Notes: generated from the letters alone by a model not told the origin. Positions 34,672-46,860 are shown, counted from the stretch's first letter. The stretch is DNA of 64,000 nucleotides from Plasmodium coatneyi (GCF_001680005.1 NC_033564.1:1426001-1490000); one strand, 5' to 3'. Made by a program: numbers and translations.

Positions 34672-35964
34672 ATGATGAAGAAGGTTGCTCTGTCGATGCT
34701 CCTGCTCCTCTTGCCCGTGTACTCCCTGAGCATAGGTGACGAAAACCAGGAACCAGAAGAAATAAAAAACATCACGGCAAAATTACAAGTACAGAACAAT
34801 GACCATGAAAAATTCCTCACCGTGATCAACGATATATTCACCAAAAAGGACGATAGCTGCAAGTTCTCCTTTTCCAACAATGGGTTCAAATGTGCATTTA
34901 GCAAATTTGACGTGAACTTCAATAACGGCTCTAAGGAAGTCAATGCGTTATTTACTAACGATAATGAACAAATCATAAAAGATGCTGCTGAGGAGTATAA
35001 AGTTCGTCTCATGTTGGAATTACACAACTTGAGGCCACCAACTACAAATTTGAAAAATTTTAAGAAAGATTTCCAAGGCATATGTATGAAATATTTTTCC
35101 GAATTGAGGAGGAAATTTTTCCACCTGTACAGAAATGATCAATCCGGTCAGGATGGTGCAGACAGCGAACATGGTGATATTACCAATGTGGACCAACTGA
35201 CTGAACGACTTGAGTCCACTTACGACTCTGCTTCAACGGAAGATGGATCCATTTCAGGAAAGGATGGAAACCAAGACTTATCCGAATTGGTGGATGATGA
35301 CGATGAGCACAACCCAGATGCTCCAAACGTGCAGACCAGCTACTCCTTCTCTTCACACACTTCCAAAAAAATAATGTTCGATGGAAATAATGTGATTGAA
35401 GAAAATGAGAGCTCCATAAACGATGGAAGTGATGACCAGAATGAAGAACTCCAACAAGGACCAATGACTAAAGAAAAAGCTTTCGCTATTTTTCTGAAAA
35501 ATACTTCCTTTAGCATTGAAGGAAATATCACCGAGGAAGATCAGACGAAGGAAAAACCATTTACCGTTTTCTTTAACAGCCAACTCAGCAGAAACCACAT
35601 GAGCACTGTATGCAACGCAAATGGAAAGAACAACCTCAGAGGAGGTGATGGTACCAACAACCCTCTCCCCATGCAACCACTTAACTCAGATGACCTAAAT
35701 AAAATGATGACAGACATGCTAAAATTTTTTGAAAGCCAAAGTGACGGAAATGGAATGATGTTGCCCTTTTTAAGCAACATGAACTTTACAGATGCCCTCA
35801 CAAGTTTGGGATTCCCAGCTGGTCTTGACATCGAAAGCATGTTCAACGACTTCCTCCAGAGAAGCGGATCCAACCCATGCTGCAGAGGTGGCCGACCCAG
35901 CCTTAACAAACCACCCAAAAAAGAAGACCCCCCAAGCACCGACGATTCGGATGAGCAGCAATGA
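34672..35964 (+). CDS. PV1: Parasitophorous vacuolar protein 1 (PV1)
   Basis: Single exon, 430 residues. A signal peptide (MMKKVALSMLLLLLPVYSLS) sends it into the secretory route; with no membrane segment or ER-retention signal it should be released into the parasitophorous vacuole. In P. falciparum PV1 joins PV2 and EXP3 in the EPIC complex and meets the PTEX exporter, affecting export of proteins into the red cell. The mature protein has a conserved N-terminal part (LQVQNNDHEKFLTVINDIF, with cysteines near CKFSFSNNGFKC), an acidic Asp/Ser/Glu-rich middle (about 165-285) and a second ordered part (FTVFFNSQLSRN...NFTDALTSLGFPAGLDIE). The first of two adjacent ATGs was chosen. Confidence 0.9.
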   Translation: MMKKVALSMLLLLLPVYSLSIGDENQEPEEIKNITAKLQVQNNDHEKFLTVINDIFTKKDDSCKFSFSNNGFKCAFSKFDVNFNNGSKEVNALFTNDNEQIIKDAAEEYKVRLMLELHNLRPPTTNLKNFKKDFQGICMKYFSELRRKFFHLYRNDQSGQDGADSEHGDITNVDQLTERLESTYDSASTEDGSISGKDGNQDLSELVDDDDEHNPDAPNVQTSYSFSSHTSKKIMFDGNNVIEENESSINDGSDDQNEELQQGPMTKEKAFAIFLKNTSFSIEGNITEEDQTKEKPFTVFFNSQLSRNHMSTVCNANGKNNLRGGDGTNNPLPMQPLNSDDLNKMMTDMLKFFESQSDGNGMMLPFLSNMNFTDALTSLGFPAGLDIESMFNDFLQRSGSNPCCRGGRPSLNKPPKKEDPPSTDDSDEQQ

Positions 35965-36735
35965 GCTGATTGATTCGGACTAACCAAACGTTTAGCCGCG
36001 GAAAAAGGTGAAAAAGGAATGAAAGGGGAGAATTCTAAGAAGAAGAGAAGCCCAGCTTGTGAATACCCCATTCTCACACGTGCATACATGTACCGTACGC
36101 ACACGAGGTGGCCGTCTCCGAGCGGGAGGACCCCTCCAAACGGATCAACCGAATGAGCAGAAGAACATTTGTAACATGTAACGTGTAACGTTATAATTTT
36201 ATTCCTCTACACCCCACGTGCATATATATGGAGATTTGTACTTGCTTACCTACGCATGCGTGTGTGTATATTTTTATGAAGTACATTTTATCACCTTCGA
36301 GGGTGTGCTTTTGTGCGTATGTTGCAATGATGTATACAAATGGATGTGCTAGTTTGTATAATACAGAAATGTGCATGCGCCGCTTCAACCACATGCGTCC
36401 TAACAGAAAAAAAAAAAAAAAAAAATCCGCCAAGCTGATGAATGGTACATACCTGAAAAAAAAAAAAAAAAATAAAATAAAATAAAACAAATAAGTTCAG
36501 ATCAGATAAAATCAGCTGAGATGCACATCCAAGGAAAAGGAGCAATGAAAAAAGAAAACACCTCCTTCTTAATGTATCATTTTCATTTTTGTTACATATA
36601 TGCATATTATTTTATGTGCACGTGTGTATATAACTGCTTTTATAGAAAAAATGATCCCTGTGTAAATATATATTTTTATATATGCCCACATTTATATATA
36701 TTATATCGCTGCAATATTACCTGTTCACCACTGAG

Positions 36736-36773
<38 letters not shown>

Positions 36774-37780
36774 TTATTAATTTTTTATGAATTAAAAAAA
36801 AAAAGCTTCACACGCGCACATATGTTTTGGGGACCATCCACCCGTGGCTATACCGGTATGGGGGCAGTAGAAGTGGTCTTGGCTGAAAGGGACGAATGAT
36901 GACACAGGCTATAAGTTACCCCCACACAGACATACCCCACTGGGGTAATTACAAAAAGGGCGTATGTGCGTCCCGTTGTAGTTCCCTTAGCTGCGATATC
37001 GTCTACATGGCTTTCTCATTGATATTAAGGATTGCCGATTTTCTTCTTCCCCATTCTGTGAGGGAAATCGCCACCCCTCTTAAACAATACTGCATATGCG
37101 AGTAAAAACTTAACCTGTTTTAACAAAGTGACATATTATGTTGCTATTGCACAGACGGACGAGCAGCGGAACAGCTATCATTCTTCCCATGGGGACGTAT
37201 AATCGTCCACTGTGGTGTACCCCCTGAGAATTTTACAACCATTGCAGCTTTCGTTGCCTATGGCGTGGGGTATGTGTGTGCCTTTATTTTTTTTTCGCGT
37301 CGCAAAATTGTTAATTTGAGCAGAACGTTGGCATTAAGAAGGTAAAAAATAAAGTCGCCCATTCGGGGGTACCAATTTATGTTTACGATGAATGAAGTTT
37401 AGGAACACCCATGGTCCACCACTGGGGAATTTTACCTTGGGGGTTAGCATGCAACGAATGGCTACCTCAGTTGGAGGTCCTTCATCATATGCAAAACTGA
37501 AGAGGAGCCATGTGCGTGATAGAAATCACAATAGCGACGGTTAACATTTGCGTTATCTGCACAGTGGCGCCTCCTCCCCTGGGTAGCTTCCACCACCAAG
37601 GGTGTGTAAATCGGTAAAGAATAAAAAAGGCGCCATAAAAATGGTTACTATGGAGCTGATTGTCCACCGCAGACATGTGTACCTTTTTAGGATACCAAAA
37701 TAAAGATTCCTGAGGAATCATCTTTTTTTTTTTTTTAAGGTAATAATTTTTTCATACATATTATGTGCCTACTGTGCGCC

Positions 37781-37812
<32 letters not shown>

Positions 37813-38222
37813 CCTTCACGTCACTATTTAATAACGCCCAAATGGGGAATAAGCCCCGCAAAGTAAGTTCCAATGGGGAGTCATATCATCCTTGGGAAAG
37901 GAGGAGTCACTGAAGTTGTCGCCCCGCCCTCATGGCAATTTCACACGCTCAACGTGCTGTCACATTTCTTTTCGCCCCTTACACCAAATTCCGTGCATGC
38001 GAAAATTGCCCTCCAAAAAATTACAAAATTGAAAAGTTGCAAAACTGTAAAGTTCACAAATTGTGAAACCCAATTGGCCAAGTTTATCCAGCTGACCTCA
38101 GAGAACGCGGAAGAGGAAGGATGACCTCCCCTCCTCCCAAAAGTGCCCCTTAATAAAACAAAGAGGCACAATTCTCAATTTCTTTTATGACTAAAGAGAA
38201 AAATAGAAGGAGCTGTAACAAA
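35965..38222. other. long intergenic region upstream of RPN7
   Basis: About 2.3 kb, with poly(T) runs at 36740-36767 and 37784-37812 and poly(A) runs near 36410 and 36460. A repeated caaaaaattacaaaattg/caaaactgtaaag pattern lies at 38012-38085. No gene seen. Confidence 0.55.
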
Positions 38223-39959
38223 ATGGAACTGAACAAAGAAGATATCTGCGAGCTGAACAAAAACAGCTACCCCAATTTTTACCTGGCGGATTTATTTTAC
38301 ATTTTGCAGTTGACACATATATCGCCAGAAGAGAAGAACGAAACGTGGATGAAGCTACAGGATGAAATAAAAAAAAATAACATGTACGCATATTATAACT
38401 ATGTATGCGAAGAATTGAACATTGCTGTAGACCAGGACCTTTACAATTCTTTAAAAAAAAATGCAGACGAAGAAATTAATGAAATAGAAAAGAAAATCCA
38501 AGAGGCCTCCGAGGATTTTGATTCTGTTGATACCAAAAATGATGTTCTACTCAAGGCAAATTTTTTTTGCAAAATTGGAGACAAGGTTAGCAGATCCATG
38601 TTTAGAGGACCCCTCCTTCTCTCCCCCTGTGGGAGAAGAATGGCCCGTTCTCGCAGTTCGTGTGTGAAACACGGCTGAAATGTTGGTTGACAAACGTGGG
38701 GTATCATATTTTTTGTTATTCTGTATTCCCCCCTGTTTGATCCGTCCACCCGTTGCGTGCGCATGAATCACCCAACACACACCAACTGTTCGTCCACTCT
38801 CCAGGAAAATGCACTCAAGGAATACGAAGAAGCCTACAAAAAAGACATAGGCATTGGCGTCAAACTGGATATCCTCCTCACGATAATACGAATAAGCATC
38901 TTTTTTAACGACCTGAAAAACACCAAAAAGTATTTAGAGCAGGCAAGAACGCAGATGGAGAAAGGAGGCGACTGGGAAAGAAAAAACAAACTCAAAATTT
39001 ACGAAGCTTTAAACTACATTATGATTAGGAACTTTCCAGAAGCTTCCAAAATTTTGATCGATGCTGCATCAACATTTACAGCAACGGAAATCATTTCATA
39101 TGACGAAGTTATTTTTTATGTTGTCATCCTGGGAATTGTAAGATCATGCAACGTTGTCATTCGCGCCAGCGTTGGCGAAACGGGAGTTTTGTTTCGCCTC
39201 ATGTGTGAAGTGAATGTGTCCACGGTGTGTGTCTCTTCAAATTTAACTTGTGCAAAAAAAGTTCCCCCCATTTTATATTCCCTTTTTTTTTTTTTTACCT
39301 GACCGTACATGCAGATGACGGAAGAGAGAACCGTGTTGGATAAAAAAATTCTGAACAGCTCGGTAATTTTGCAGGTCACGAGCAGTGATGAAGATTTGTA
39401 CAGTTATATATCCTCCTTTTACCACTGTGAATATCGAACCTTTATGGAAAAGACAATCAAAATAGCCATGCGAGTGAAGAGGGACAAATACTTGGGAAGG
39501 CATTATCGATATTTTATTCGAAACACGAGGGTCAGAGCTTATAGGCAATTCCTGGAGCCCTTCAAAAGCGTCACGCTTAAAAACATGGCGTACGCCTTTG
39601 GGGTTAGTGAGGAATTTATTGAGAACGAAATTTCGTCCTTCATCGCGAATGGGAAGTTGAACTGTAAAATTGACAAGGTGAATGGTTCGATAGAGAGCAA
39701 CCAGCCCAACGAGAGGAACACTCTGTATTTGAACACGATTAAAAAGGTAGGTGCGAGCGGGCGTTATCGTGACACCGCGTCTTCCCGCGGATTTGTCCGG
39801 AGTAGAGGCGCATATTTTTGCGCCGGTGTGTTGACCCATCGGTTGTCCCATTTTTGTCCATCCATTTGAATGCTCCCTTATACCATTATCTTTTCCACTT
39901 TACAGGGGGACATTCTACTAAACAGGATACAGAAGCTGTCCAGGGTTATTGACATGTGA
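38223..39959 (+). CDS. RPN7: 26S proteasome regulatory particle lid subunit RPN7
   Basis: Exons 38223-38585, 38805-39137, 39315-39746 and 39906-39959, all phase 0, giving 393 residues. RPN7 (PSMD6) is a PCI-domain scaffold of the proteasome lid that helps hold the deubiquitinase RPN11. The N-terminal half consists of TPR-like helical pairs (IGDKENALKEYEEAYKKD spans the first splice; KYLEQARTQMEKGGDWERK). The PCI winged helix is in exon 3: YIRNTRVRAYRQFLEPF, then FGVSEEFIENEISSFIANGKLNCKID, a classic end. The final exon gives RIQKLSRVIDM. Another in-frame ATG lies 36 bases upstream at 38187, but the context at 38223 (aaaATGG) is better and the extra 12 residues look unlike the family. Confidence 0.93.
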
Positions 39960-40640
39960 TCGGCGACCTCTACCTGTTGGTCTTTGTGTGGCTCCCCTTT
40001 TGCGTGAGCCGATTTCCCCGCAGGGCGATCACGACCACTGTGTTATGATGGGTTATCTGTTCCCAGCCGCTCAGCGGCTACGACCTTGCAACAAATTTGC
40101 GGCCATTTTAATTTTTTTTTTTCAAAACGGCTGTTCGTTTCCCTTTTTTTAAGATAACTCTTACCTGCATAGTGCAGAGTATTATTTAAGCACACTTTGT
40201 TGCCGTCTTCCACGGTTTAACGTCGATCATTGCCAGTCACCAGGAGGAACTTCATTTTGACTCCCCAACGGGGAAAAAGAAAATACGGCTAACTGCAGCG
40301 GAATATGTGCAAAATGGCTAGCTAGGTCAGGTAAAAAATGCACAAAAAAAAAAAAAAAAAAAATGCTATTAAATACGGTTAATTGCGGTTAAATGAACAA
40401 AATAGCTAGCTGACAAGCAAACAAAAAGTAGCGCCACACCACAGCGTAAATGTTCCATGTGGCCAATTTCCAAAGCAACAAAAAGGCAAATCGTCCAAGG
40501 GGGGCATAAACGGAAGGGGCAGAGGTGCCATTCGGTGCAACTATGCTAAGCAATCTTCCAAATGAACAACTCCATTGTGAGCGATGCCAGATACACCAAC
40601 TTCGGGGAAAACGAATTCGCACACGAATTCGCAGATAAAT
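39960..40640. other. tail-to-tail intergenic region
   Basis: About 0.7 kb between converging genes; a poly(A) run at 40344-40362. Nothing else recognised. Confidence 0.55.
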
Positions 40641-43600
40641 TCACGCACGAAGCAACTTAGACGTCACTGCAGAGATGTACTGCAAGTAGGCGGTCTTCAA
40701 CAAATAAATGTCCCTGTATAGACTGAAATGCAATTTGTGTATGTTAGTTGTGCTGAAGGGATGCAATCGGAGGGGCTTAAAAATAATTTGCAAAATTTTA
40801 TTTTCTCCCTCAGTGTTAAAGATGGACGAATGGCAGTCCTCCTTGAAAATATACAGAAAAGATTTAACATGATGTAGGGCATATTTTGACGTAAGTGTGT
40901 TTGTAAGTTTATATAGCTTTAAACTCATCTGATAATTGACCAGTGTGTCTTTCTCTCCATGGATAAAATAAATTTGCAAGTTTGCAAAAATGCTACTCAA
41001 ATGTTTTGTTCCTTTTAAATCGTATAGTATTTTTAAAAATTCTTTCAGAACGGAAATGTTGTCCCAGTGGACATAGGGACATTTTTTATTCATGACAAAC
41101 CAGCTAAGTAAGAATAGCACACTATTTCTTAAAATGCTTTTCACCAATTTCTGCGTGTTCGTAAATGGTGCAACTAGGATGACTCTATCTACAGTTATGT
41201 TTAATTCGTTGCATAACATTTTTTCCGCCTCTTTCTTTCTCTGCTTTACACTTTGCAGGCTTTCATTTATTCTGATTTTTTTGGGGACATTTTTGCAACC
41301 CGCATTTTTGCAACTTGCATTTTTGCACACTTCATTTTTGTGAATCTCAACTTTGAGTTTATTCCTTTGTTGATAGTTGGTAACGCTGCAACAGTAGTTA
41401 CTACTTCTCCGTTGGTGTAGTTCTGCGTAAGAATGTGTTTTACAGGGGGGGTATTTCCTAACTTTTTGGTCTTTCAGATCGTCTTTCTCTTCTTCCCTTT
41501 CGATACTTGCCTCCGGATCAATGGCTGAGGAAGAACGTCTACTCACAAAGACATCCCCAAAGGTTAATATTTTCCGCGCGTCATACACGTATTCATTAAC
41601 TTTGTTGTTCCTCCTACTGTTTAGCTTGATGGACAAATCGTTTCCCTCATTTGGGGGTTCCCTAATGGGCTCCCTTTCCTTTCGATGAAATGGCGTTTTG
41701 CTCTCCCCTTGGAAGAAGTCGTTGTAGAGGCTCTTCGCAATGTCCAACAGCAGCTGCAGGCCGACGCAGCACCCGAGAGAGTAACCCAGAATGTTAATAG
41801 ATACACCAACGTTACTATTACTGCTATAATCGTCAACCCTAGTATTACCGTTTCCCTCGCAAACACTGCTAATACTGTCATCATCGCCTTCCCCTTTATT
41901 CCCTCTTTCCGCATTAGGGTGGTCCCCCCTGCGAAGCTCCTTCAAGGCCTCCTTCAGCGCCGCCAGGGCACTTGTCTTGAAGGTCAGGGGTGAGGGGTGT
42001 CCCGTGCTGTTGTTATACGCGGGGTAGTCCAGCAGCAAGAATGAATACCTAACTGGGTTTTTTTTATTCCTTTTTTTGTAGATTAGCGGGCCGTATATAT
42101 CCGTGTAATTCAGCTTGCCTTCTTTTACTTCCGCCCCGCTTTTTTCAAACGAAGGGTTTCTTCCCTGCATGTGGTAGGAAATGAAGTCGAACAGCTCGTC
42201 CTTGTCGTCCCCTTCGCTGTCGCTTCGTTCTATGAAGAAGTCATACGCATCATCTTCGTTGTTATTCGTCTCGTGGGGGTTGTTTCCAAGGTGACCTCCC
42301 CCATGAGGGTCACCCCCCCGCTGTGCATCCTCCCCCTCGCTGTCCCCCGTGGAACCACGCACCCTTTCCCTGTAGTAGTCCAAAAAATTACCATAGTTGT
42401 CTGGCCCAAACGCATCACACTTCTCATTGTACTGCTCGTAGTAGGTCACAATTCGGTCGTATATTTCTGTAGCGTTTTTGTACAGATTTTTGTGGAAGAA
42501 GATATTTGAGGGCAATTGGGGCAATTTTTTCTTTTCCTTTCCCCCCCTCTTGGTGGGGCTCCCACTGTTCGTTTCGCTTGGCCCGTTGACACGACGCTGA
42601 GTTGCTAAATTGGGGAAGAACTCATTCGCTGAGTCATATTCCTGTTCAGGTGGAATTCCCCTCTTTGGGGTTCCTTTCCGCTGCTCTTCCCCGTCTGGAC
42701 AGGCCCCTTCCTTCTTCTTGCTCCACTTGGTGTGCAAATTTTTTTTTATTTTCCTCCTTTCCAATTTAGCCACATATCTCATATATTCAGAGGGAGGTAT
42801 CTCTGTGGCGTACCGGAGAATCTTATAAACGGTGTTTAGTGAGTCGATGGACTTCATATCTTTCCCTCCAAAAATGACCCATAAAAATATGGGCACTTGG
42901 GGGGACCTCCTCCTCCCCCCTTCTGTGTTGTACGCCTTTACTTTTTCTAAATTTTTTTTTTTCACGTAACTGAAAACGGAGTCGTACAGCTTTGCGTTTA
43001 TGAGGTTGCGTATTTTAAAATTATTCACGTTTGGGATGTTGGCCGTTTTGCTGCCCTGTCCGTTCGGCGAGGTAGGCGATGAGGTAAGCGGGGAGGTGAG
43101 CGAAGAGATGAGCGGCGGGACTGGAGGTGGAAGGGTTTCCCCTTTTCGATGGGCACGCAGTAGCCCCCTTCCCACCTTATCCTCCCTGAAATATCTGATC
43201 ACCCCATTCAGATAATTGTGGTAATACTGGAAGAGGAAAAATATATTCTTACATGTGTAGGGAAAGACGGGTTCTATGTTGCTGTTCACATGGGTCATAT
43301 AGACACATGAGCAGTCGAACAGGGAGTTGCTCGGGGGGCTCACATTCCCCTGTCCTATGTTTGACTTCTCCGTTGTAGTATCGTCCTTCACAGTGGTGCC
43401 CCTTTTTAGTGAATCCCTCTTAATCAAATTCCCCACTTGACGCCCATTCGTATGGGCATTGCGTCTGTAGTTCTGTTTCGCGCCGCTTATCGGTACTACG
43501 TCTTCTAGACTTTTCCCCCCAATGGGCAGCGTCTTTGCCTTTCTCACCTTCTCAGTGGTAATGTCCCTGGAAAGAGTTATTCCCCCCGTGGGTTGTTCGA

Positions 43601-45602
43601 ATAAGGGAGGGTCGATTCCTCCTTTGGTGAGATCCACTGGGGAAGAAGGAGCACTTTTCAAAGAGACCAAGTAACTTTTCTTGGCGCACCTGAAGGAGCA
43701 TTTATCCACGAAGTATCTGTTTCGCCGCATGTTTATAAGGTAATTGGCTGGTCGATCGGTTATGCCGTTGCCGTTTACACCATTTACTCCTCCTCCAGTT
43801 GGAGTCCCTCGTTCCATCTTCTTGCGGTGGCCCTTCCCTTTTTCCTCCTTTTTGAAAAAGACCCAGGAGCCATTATTTATGAGCGCATGGTCGCTTGTGG
43901 CCTTCTGAATGCGGAGCGAGTTTCCCGTGTCGTGCACATCCAGAGGGGGAACCAAATAGGCGTTATAAATGTAGGGGTAACTAAACGATAGAGTATTCTG
44001 GTCAACCAGGACTATGTCCTTTATGGGTTGAACCAACAGCTCGAAGTTAAGTCTCATGAGCATGTGGTTGTAGAGACTTTCCCTGCTTCTGCTACCACCA
44101 CTACTGGTGTAGAAAAGAAGCTCATACCACGTATTTTTGAATTTTAAAAAATGGATGTCTTCCTTTTCTGTCCTTACCCTTGGCACGTGCAAATTATTCG
44201 TTACCTTATATTTGTGACTTTCCAAATCGCTCAAGGGAATGGGTTCATTGGGTAAACTCAAGATGGGTCTCTCCGTAATTTTGGCGCTCTTCCAGTTGGA
44301 CAGTACATGTTTTTTCCTCTCCTCACGGGGGCATACTTTAAGATTTTCCACGTAGACGTTGTTTCCTTCTAGGAAGAGCTTCACCAGTTTGTTCTTCTTG
44401 AAGCGGATGTTTCTGTTGGCTGCTTTGGTGGGTGAGCGGTCAGTTCGATCATCGGTGCGGATAGTAGACAGCCCATTTTCGCTGTTGCGTAATCGACTTG
44501 GTGGCCGCCTTGTAGGGGTACTCACTTCATTGTTAAGAGGTCCGCCCGACCCACGACTCCCTGCCCGTACCAACGCATTTTTCCTAGCAAGCTGGAGAGA
44601 CCATTTCGACCTGTTCCTCAAGTAGTTATTATAAAAATGGTTAAGGCTGAATTTGTGTTTTCCTTCACCATGTGGAGTGTTCCTATCGTCCCTTTTGGGA
44701 GAGTCCCCATTTGTCTGCACTTCAGGTGGATCAAACTTTACATGCACCGATCCGTTTCTTTGTGTGCCCGTCCTTTCCCAGTTGGGTACTTCGTCTGATA
44801 CTCCGGTTAGCTCATCACTGGATTGGTTCTTCAATTTCACCGATGAGATTCTTTTCGCATTTGTTATATATGCAGGTGTGTTATTCTTTTCCTTTATGGA
44901 AGGATGTCTCTCTGTTTCACCATGATTTGTTAGTCCTCCGTTGAGGCTCCTGACCTTCTGTAGGGGGAACGAATTTTCTTCCTCTTTCCCATTTTTATTA
45001 CCCCCCTGGGTGGGTTGCCCATAGAAGAGGTTTTCACAGAAAATATGTTTTTTCTTCCCCGTAGGTGGGGAGTCACGGAGAATGCTTTCCCTAAGGTGAT
45101 GCCTTCCATTCGCTGACCTTTCCCTTTTGTTTGGATCCCCAAACGGTGTGCAGCCTTCATCAAATGGTTGGATCGGATCGTCCCTCCTCACGAAGTGTTC
45201 ATTTAAGCATTCCGATTCAGCCTGCCCGCCCACGTGGACCTCCCAACGTTGAGACGTGGAGAAGTTTTTCCCCCGGGGGGTCTTCTTCACATTTGCACAA
45301 TTTGTAGTATTAATTTTTTTATTCCTCCCTTTTTTAAAAAAATCACTCAGGTGTGTACCTTTAACTCGATCGGACGGTCGTGTCGTTGCTTCTTCCTTTA
45401 ATGATTCTTCACCTGTACACCCGCGTGAGGAAAGATTTGCAGACTTGTGCAGTTCATCGTTTGGAAAATAATTCCCTCCTTCTGGCAGGACGAACTGTCT
45501 CATCACTGTTTTTGTTTCTCTTTCACCACGTGCATCCTTTTTTTTTTCGGCCCTTTTAATGGAACTCTTTGTGTGAGTTTCTCTCACGTGGGGACTCCCC
45601 AT
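40641..45602 (-). CDS. Very large alpha/beta-hydrolase (probable serine esterase/thioesterase)
   Basis: Single exon, 1653 residues if started at the ATG at 45602; the frame is open a little further upstream but without an ATG. The first 460 or so residues are basic low complexity. The hydrolase fold is scattered: PQVPIFLWVIFGG, then SFLLLDYPAYNNSTGHPSP (as in the DYRGYGxSxGxPSE segment of BEM46/ABHD13/ABHD17), the nucleophile elbow GYSLG (Ser1275), RVILVAPFTNTQK, IYFIHGEKDTLV (Asp1552) and EDCHSSIF (His1591), so a full Ser-Asp-His triad is present in the right order. Long Asn/Lys/Glu-rich inserts separate the strands. The fold is clear, but the substrate is unknown; depalmitoylation, as for ABHD17, is only a guess. 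No signal peptide is visible. Confidence 0.85.
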   Translation of the reverse strand: MGSPHVRETHTKSSIKRAEKKKDARGERETKTVMRQFVLPEGGNYFPNDELHKSANLSSRGCTGEESLKEEATTRPSDRVKGTHLSDFFKKGRNKKINTTNCANVKKTPRGKNFSTSQRWEVHVGGQAESECLNEHFVRRDDPIQPFDEGCTPFGDPNKRERSANGRHHLRESILRDSPPTGKKKHIFCENLFYGQPTQGGNKNGKEEENSFPLQKVRSLNGGLTNHGETERHPSIKEKNNTPAYITNAKRISSVKLKNQSSDELTGVSDEVPNWERTGTQRNGSVHVKFDPPEVQTNGDSPKRDDRNTPHGEGKHKFSLNHFYNNYLRNRSKWSLQLARKNALVRAGSRGSGGPLNNEVSTPTRRPPSRLRNSENGLSTIRTDDRTDRSPTKAANRNIRFKKNKLVKLFLEGNNVYVENLKVCPREERKKHVLSNWKSAKITERPILSLPNEPIPLSDLESHKYKVTNNLHVPRVRTEKEDIHFLKFKNTWYELLFYTSSGGSRSRESLYNHMLMRLNFELLVQPIKDIVLVDQNTLSFSYPYIYNAYLVPPLDVHDTGNSLRIQKATSDHALINNGSWVFFKKEEKGKGHRKKMERGTPTGGGVNGVNGNGITDRPANYLINMRRNRYFVDKCSFRCAKKSYLVSLKSAPSSPVDLTKGGIDPPLFEQPTGGITLSRDITTEKVRKAKTLPIGGKSLEDVVPISGAKQNYRRNAHTNGRQVGNLIKRDSLKRGTTVKDDTTTEKSNIGQGNVSPPSNSLFDCSCVYMTHVNSNIEPVFPYTCKNIFFLFQYYHNYLNGVIRYFREDKVGRGLLRAHRKGETLPPPVPPLISSLTSPLTSSPTSPNGQGSKTANIPNVNNFKIRNLINAKLYDSVFSYVKKKNLEKVKAYNTEGGRRRSPQVPIFLWVIFGGKDMKSIDSLNTVYKILRYATEIPPSEYMRYVAKLERRKIKKNLHTKWSKKKEGACPDGEEQRKGTPKRGIPPEQEYDSANEFFPNLATQRRVNGPSETNSGSPTKRGGKEKKKLPQLPSNIFFHKNLYKNATEIYDRIVTYYEQYNEKCDAFGPDNYGNFLDYYRERVRGSTGDSEGEDAQRGGDPHGGGHLGNNPHETNNNEDDAYDFFIERSDSEGDDKDELFDFISYHMQGRNPSFEKSGAEVKEGKLNYTDIYGPLIYKKRNKKNPVRYSFLLLDYPAYNNSTGHPSPLTFKTSALAALKEALKELRRGDHPNAERGNKGEGDDDSISSVCEGNGNTRVDDYSSNSNVGVSINILGYSLGCCVGLQLLLDIAKSLYNDFFQGESKTPFHRKEREPIREPPNEGNDLSIKLNSRRNNKVNEYVYDARKILTFGDVFVSRRSSSAIDPEASIEREEEKDDLKDQKVRKYPPCKTHSYAELHQRRSSNYCCSVTNYQQRNKLKVEIHKNEVCKNASCKNAGCKNVPKKIRINESLQSVKQRKKEAEKMLCNELNITVDRVILVAPFTNTQKLVKSILRNSVLFLLSWFVMNKKCPYVHWDNISVLKEFLKILYDLKGTKHLSSIFANLQIYFIHGEKDTLVNYQMSLKLYKLTNTLTSKYALHHVKSFLYIFKEDCHSSIFNTEGENKILQIIFKPLRLHPFSTTNIHKLHFSLYRDIYLLKTAYLQYISAVTSKLLRA

Positions 45603-46860
45603 TTTTATTTTTCTATATGTCACAGGTGTGTGTGCTTGTGTGTGTGGAGGGGCTGCACAAGGCACGCAAGGGACTGTCCACTCGATTAGCACATGAGTGC
45701 CTTCCTATTCTTAATTTCGCTTATCAGGAATAAATCCCCTACGATGAGTTATTTTTCCTTTTTTGGAAGGAGGTACTTCATTTTTTTTTTTTTTTTTTTT
45801 TTTTCCTTGAACAGGTCAGGTTATACAGATCTATTTCTTTTCCCGACCAGGAGGGGAAGAAGAAAAAAAAAATTCTTTTGCAACACTTGGTGGAGAAAAG
45901 TATAACAAGTGGCGCACACTTCGGGTTAAATCGAAGCCCCGGCCAGCTCAAATGAACGGTCACTTGTGTGCCAGTCGAGCTTTTAACAAATTAGATTAAT
46001 TCACGAACAGTGACACACCTTTCACGAAGTAGCTACGCCAGTTGTTCCGTAGCATAGTTTGCCTCCTTTGCTAGTTTCCACGTCTTGTTGCAGGGGGGTT
46101 GGCTGCACCTTCTTCGCATAATTGCGTTATCCCCGCAGGGCGAGGTGCGTCCAGCTTTGAGATGGGGAAAAATTTGAAAAGGTAGGACGAAAAAATGCAT
46201 CCTTTTTTCACTTTTTTTCCCACTTGGCGGTTGGGAGATTCCTCCAAGACAGCCCGACCAATGAGCTCATCCTTGGGGATCCATTTGGGGTGAAGTTCGC
46301 CAAGCAGGGAGTATCCCCCCATGGGGCGTATCCAAATGGGGAGTGCGTGCGAAGAAATGCCCCACTTGGCCCGTCTCAGTCACCGTAGAGCCAATTACGG
46401 GGCAAGCTTATTATGACCCCCAACATGGTTGCCATTTTGTCTCTCCAGTTTTGACATTTAAGTGTGGCGTCTTTCCATGCGGACGGTAATCTACCCTGTC
46501 CGATGGGAGAAAAAAAGTGCCCATTTATAGCAATTCAGAACGTTTTCTTTTTTGACTTGACAGGGAGTCTAATGCCGAGGGCGGGGGGCTCCCCTGCACG
46601 GGGGTCACAAAGTGGAACGTAAAAATGGTTCATTCGTAAAAATAAAAAAAAAAATTTCAACTTAAAAAAAAAAAAAAAAAAATAAAATACGTGGGGATGG
46701 AGAAAACGAAACAGATCTTCCCCACACCGTGTTTTCCAAAAACGGATGCGCCTCCTTCGAGTGCTTCCCCCCCCTTCAGCAGAGAGAAAATCGGCCCACC
46801 TGAAAAAAGGCAAGCCGCAGATGGATTCACCGTGGTGTCTACTCCACCCACTCTCCGTGT
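45603..46860. other. intergenic region, no gene seen
   Basis: About 1.26 kb between two minus-strand genes, containing a run of about 24 T at 45780-45804 and A-rich stretches at 46641-46687. It should hold the promoter of the large hydrolase. Confidence 0.5.

Noticed and set aside
45603..45692. Upstream extension of the large hydrolase
   Set aside because: No ATG begins it; the first in-frame ATG is at 45602.
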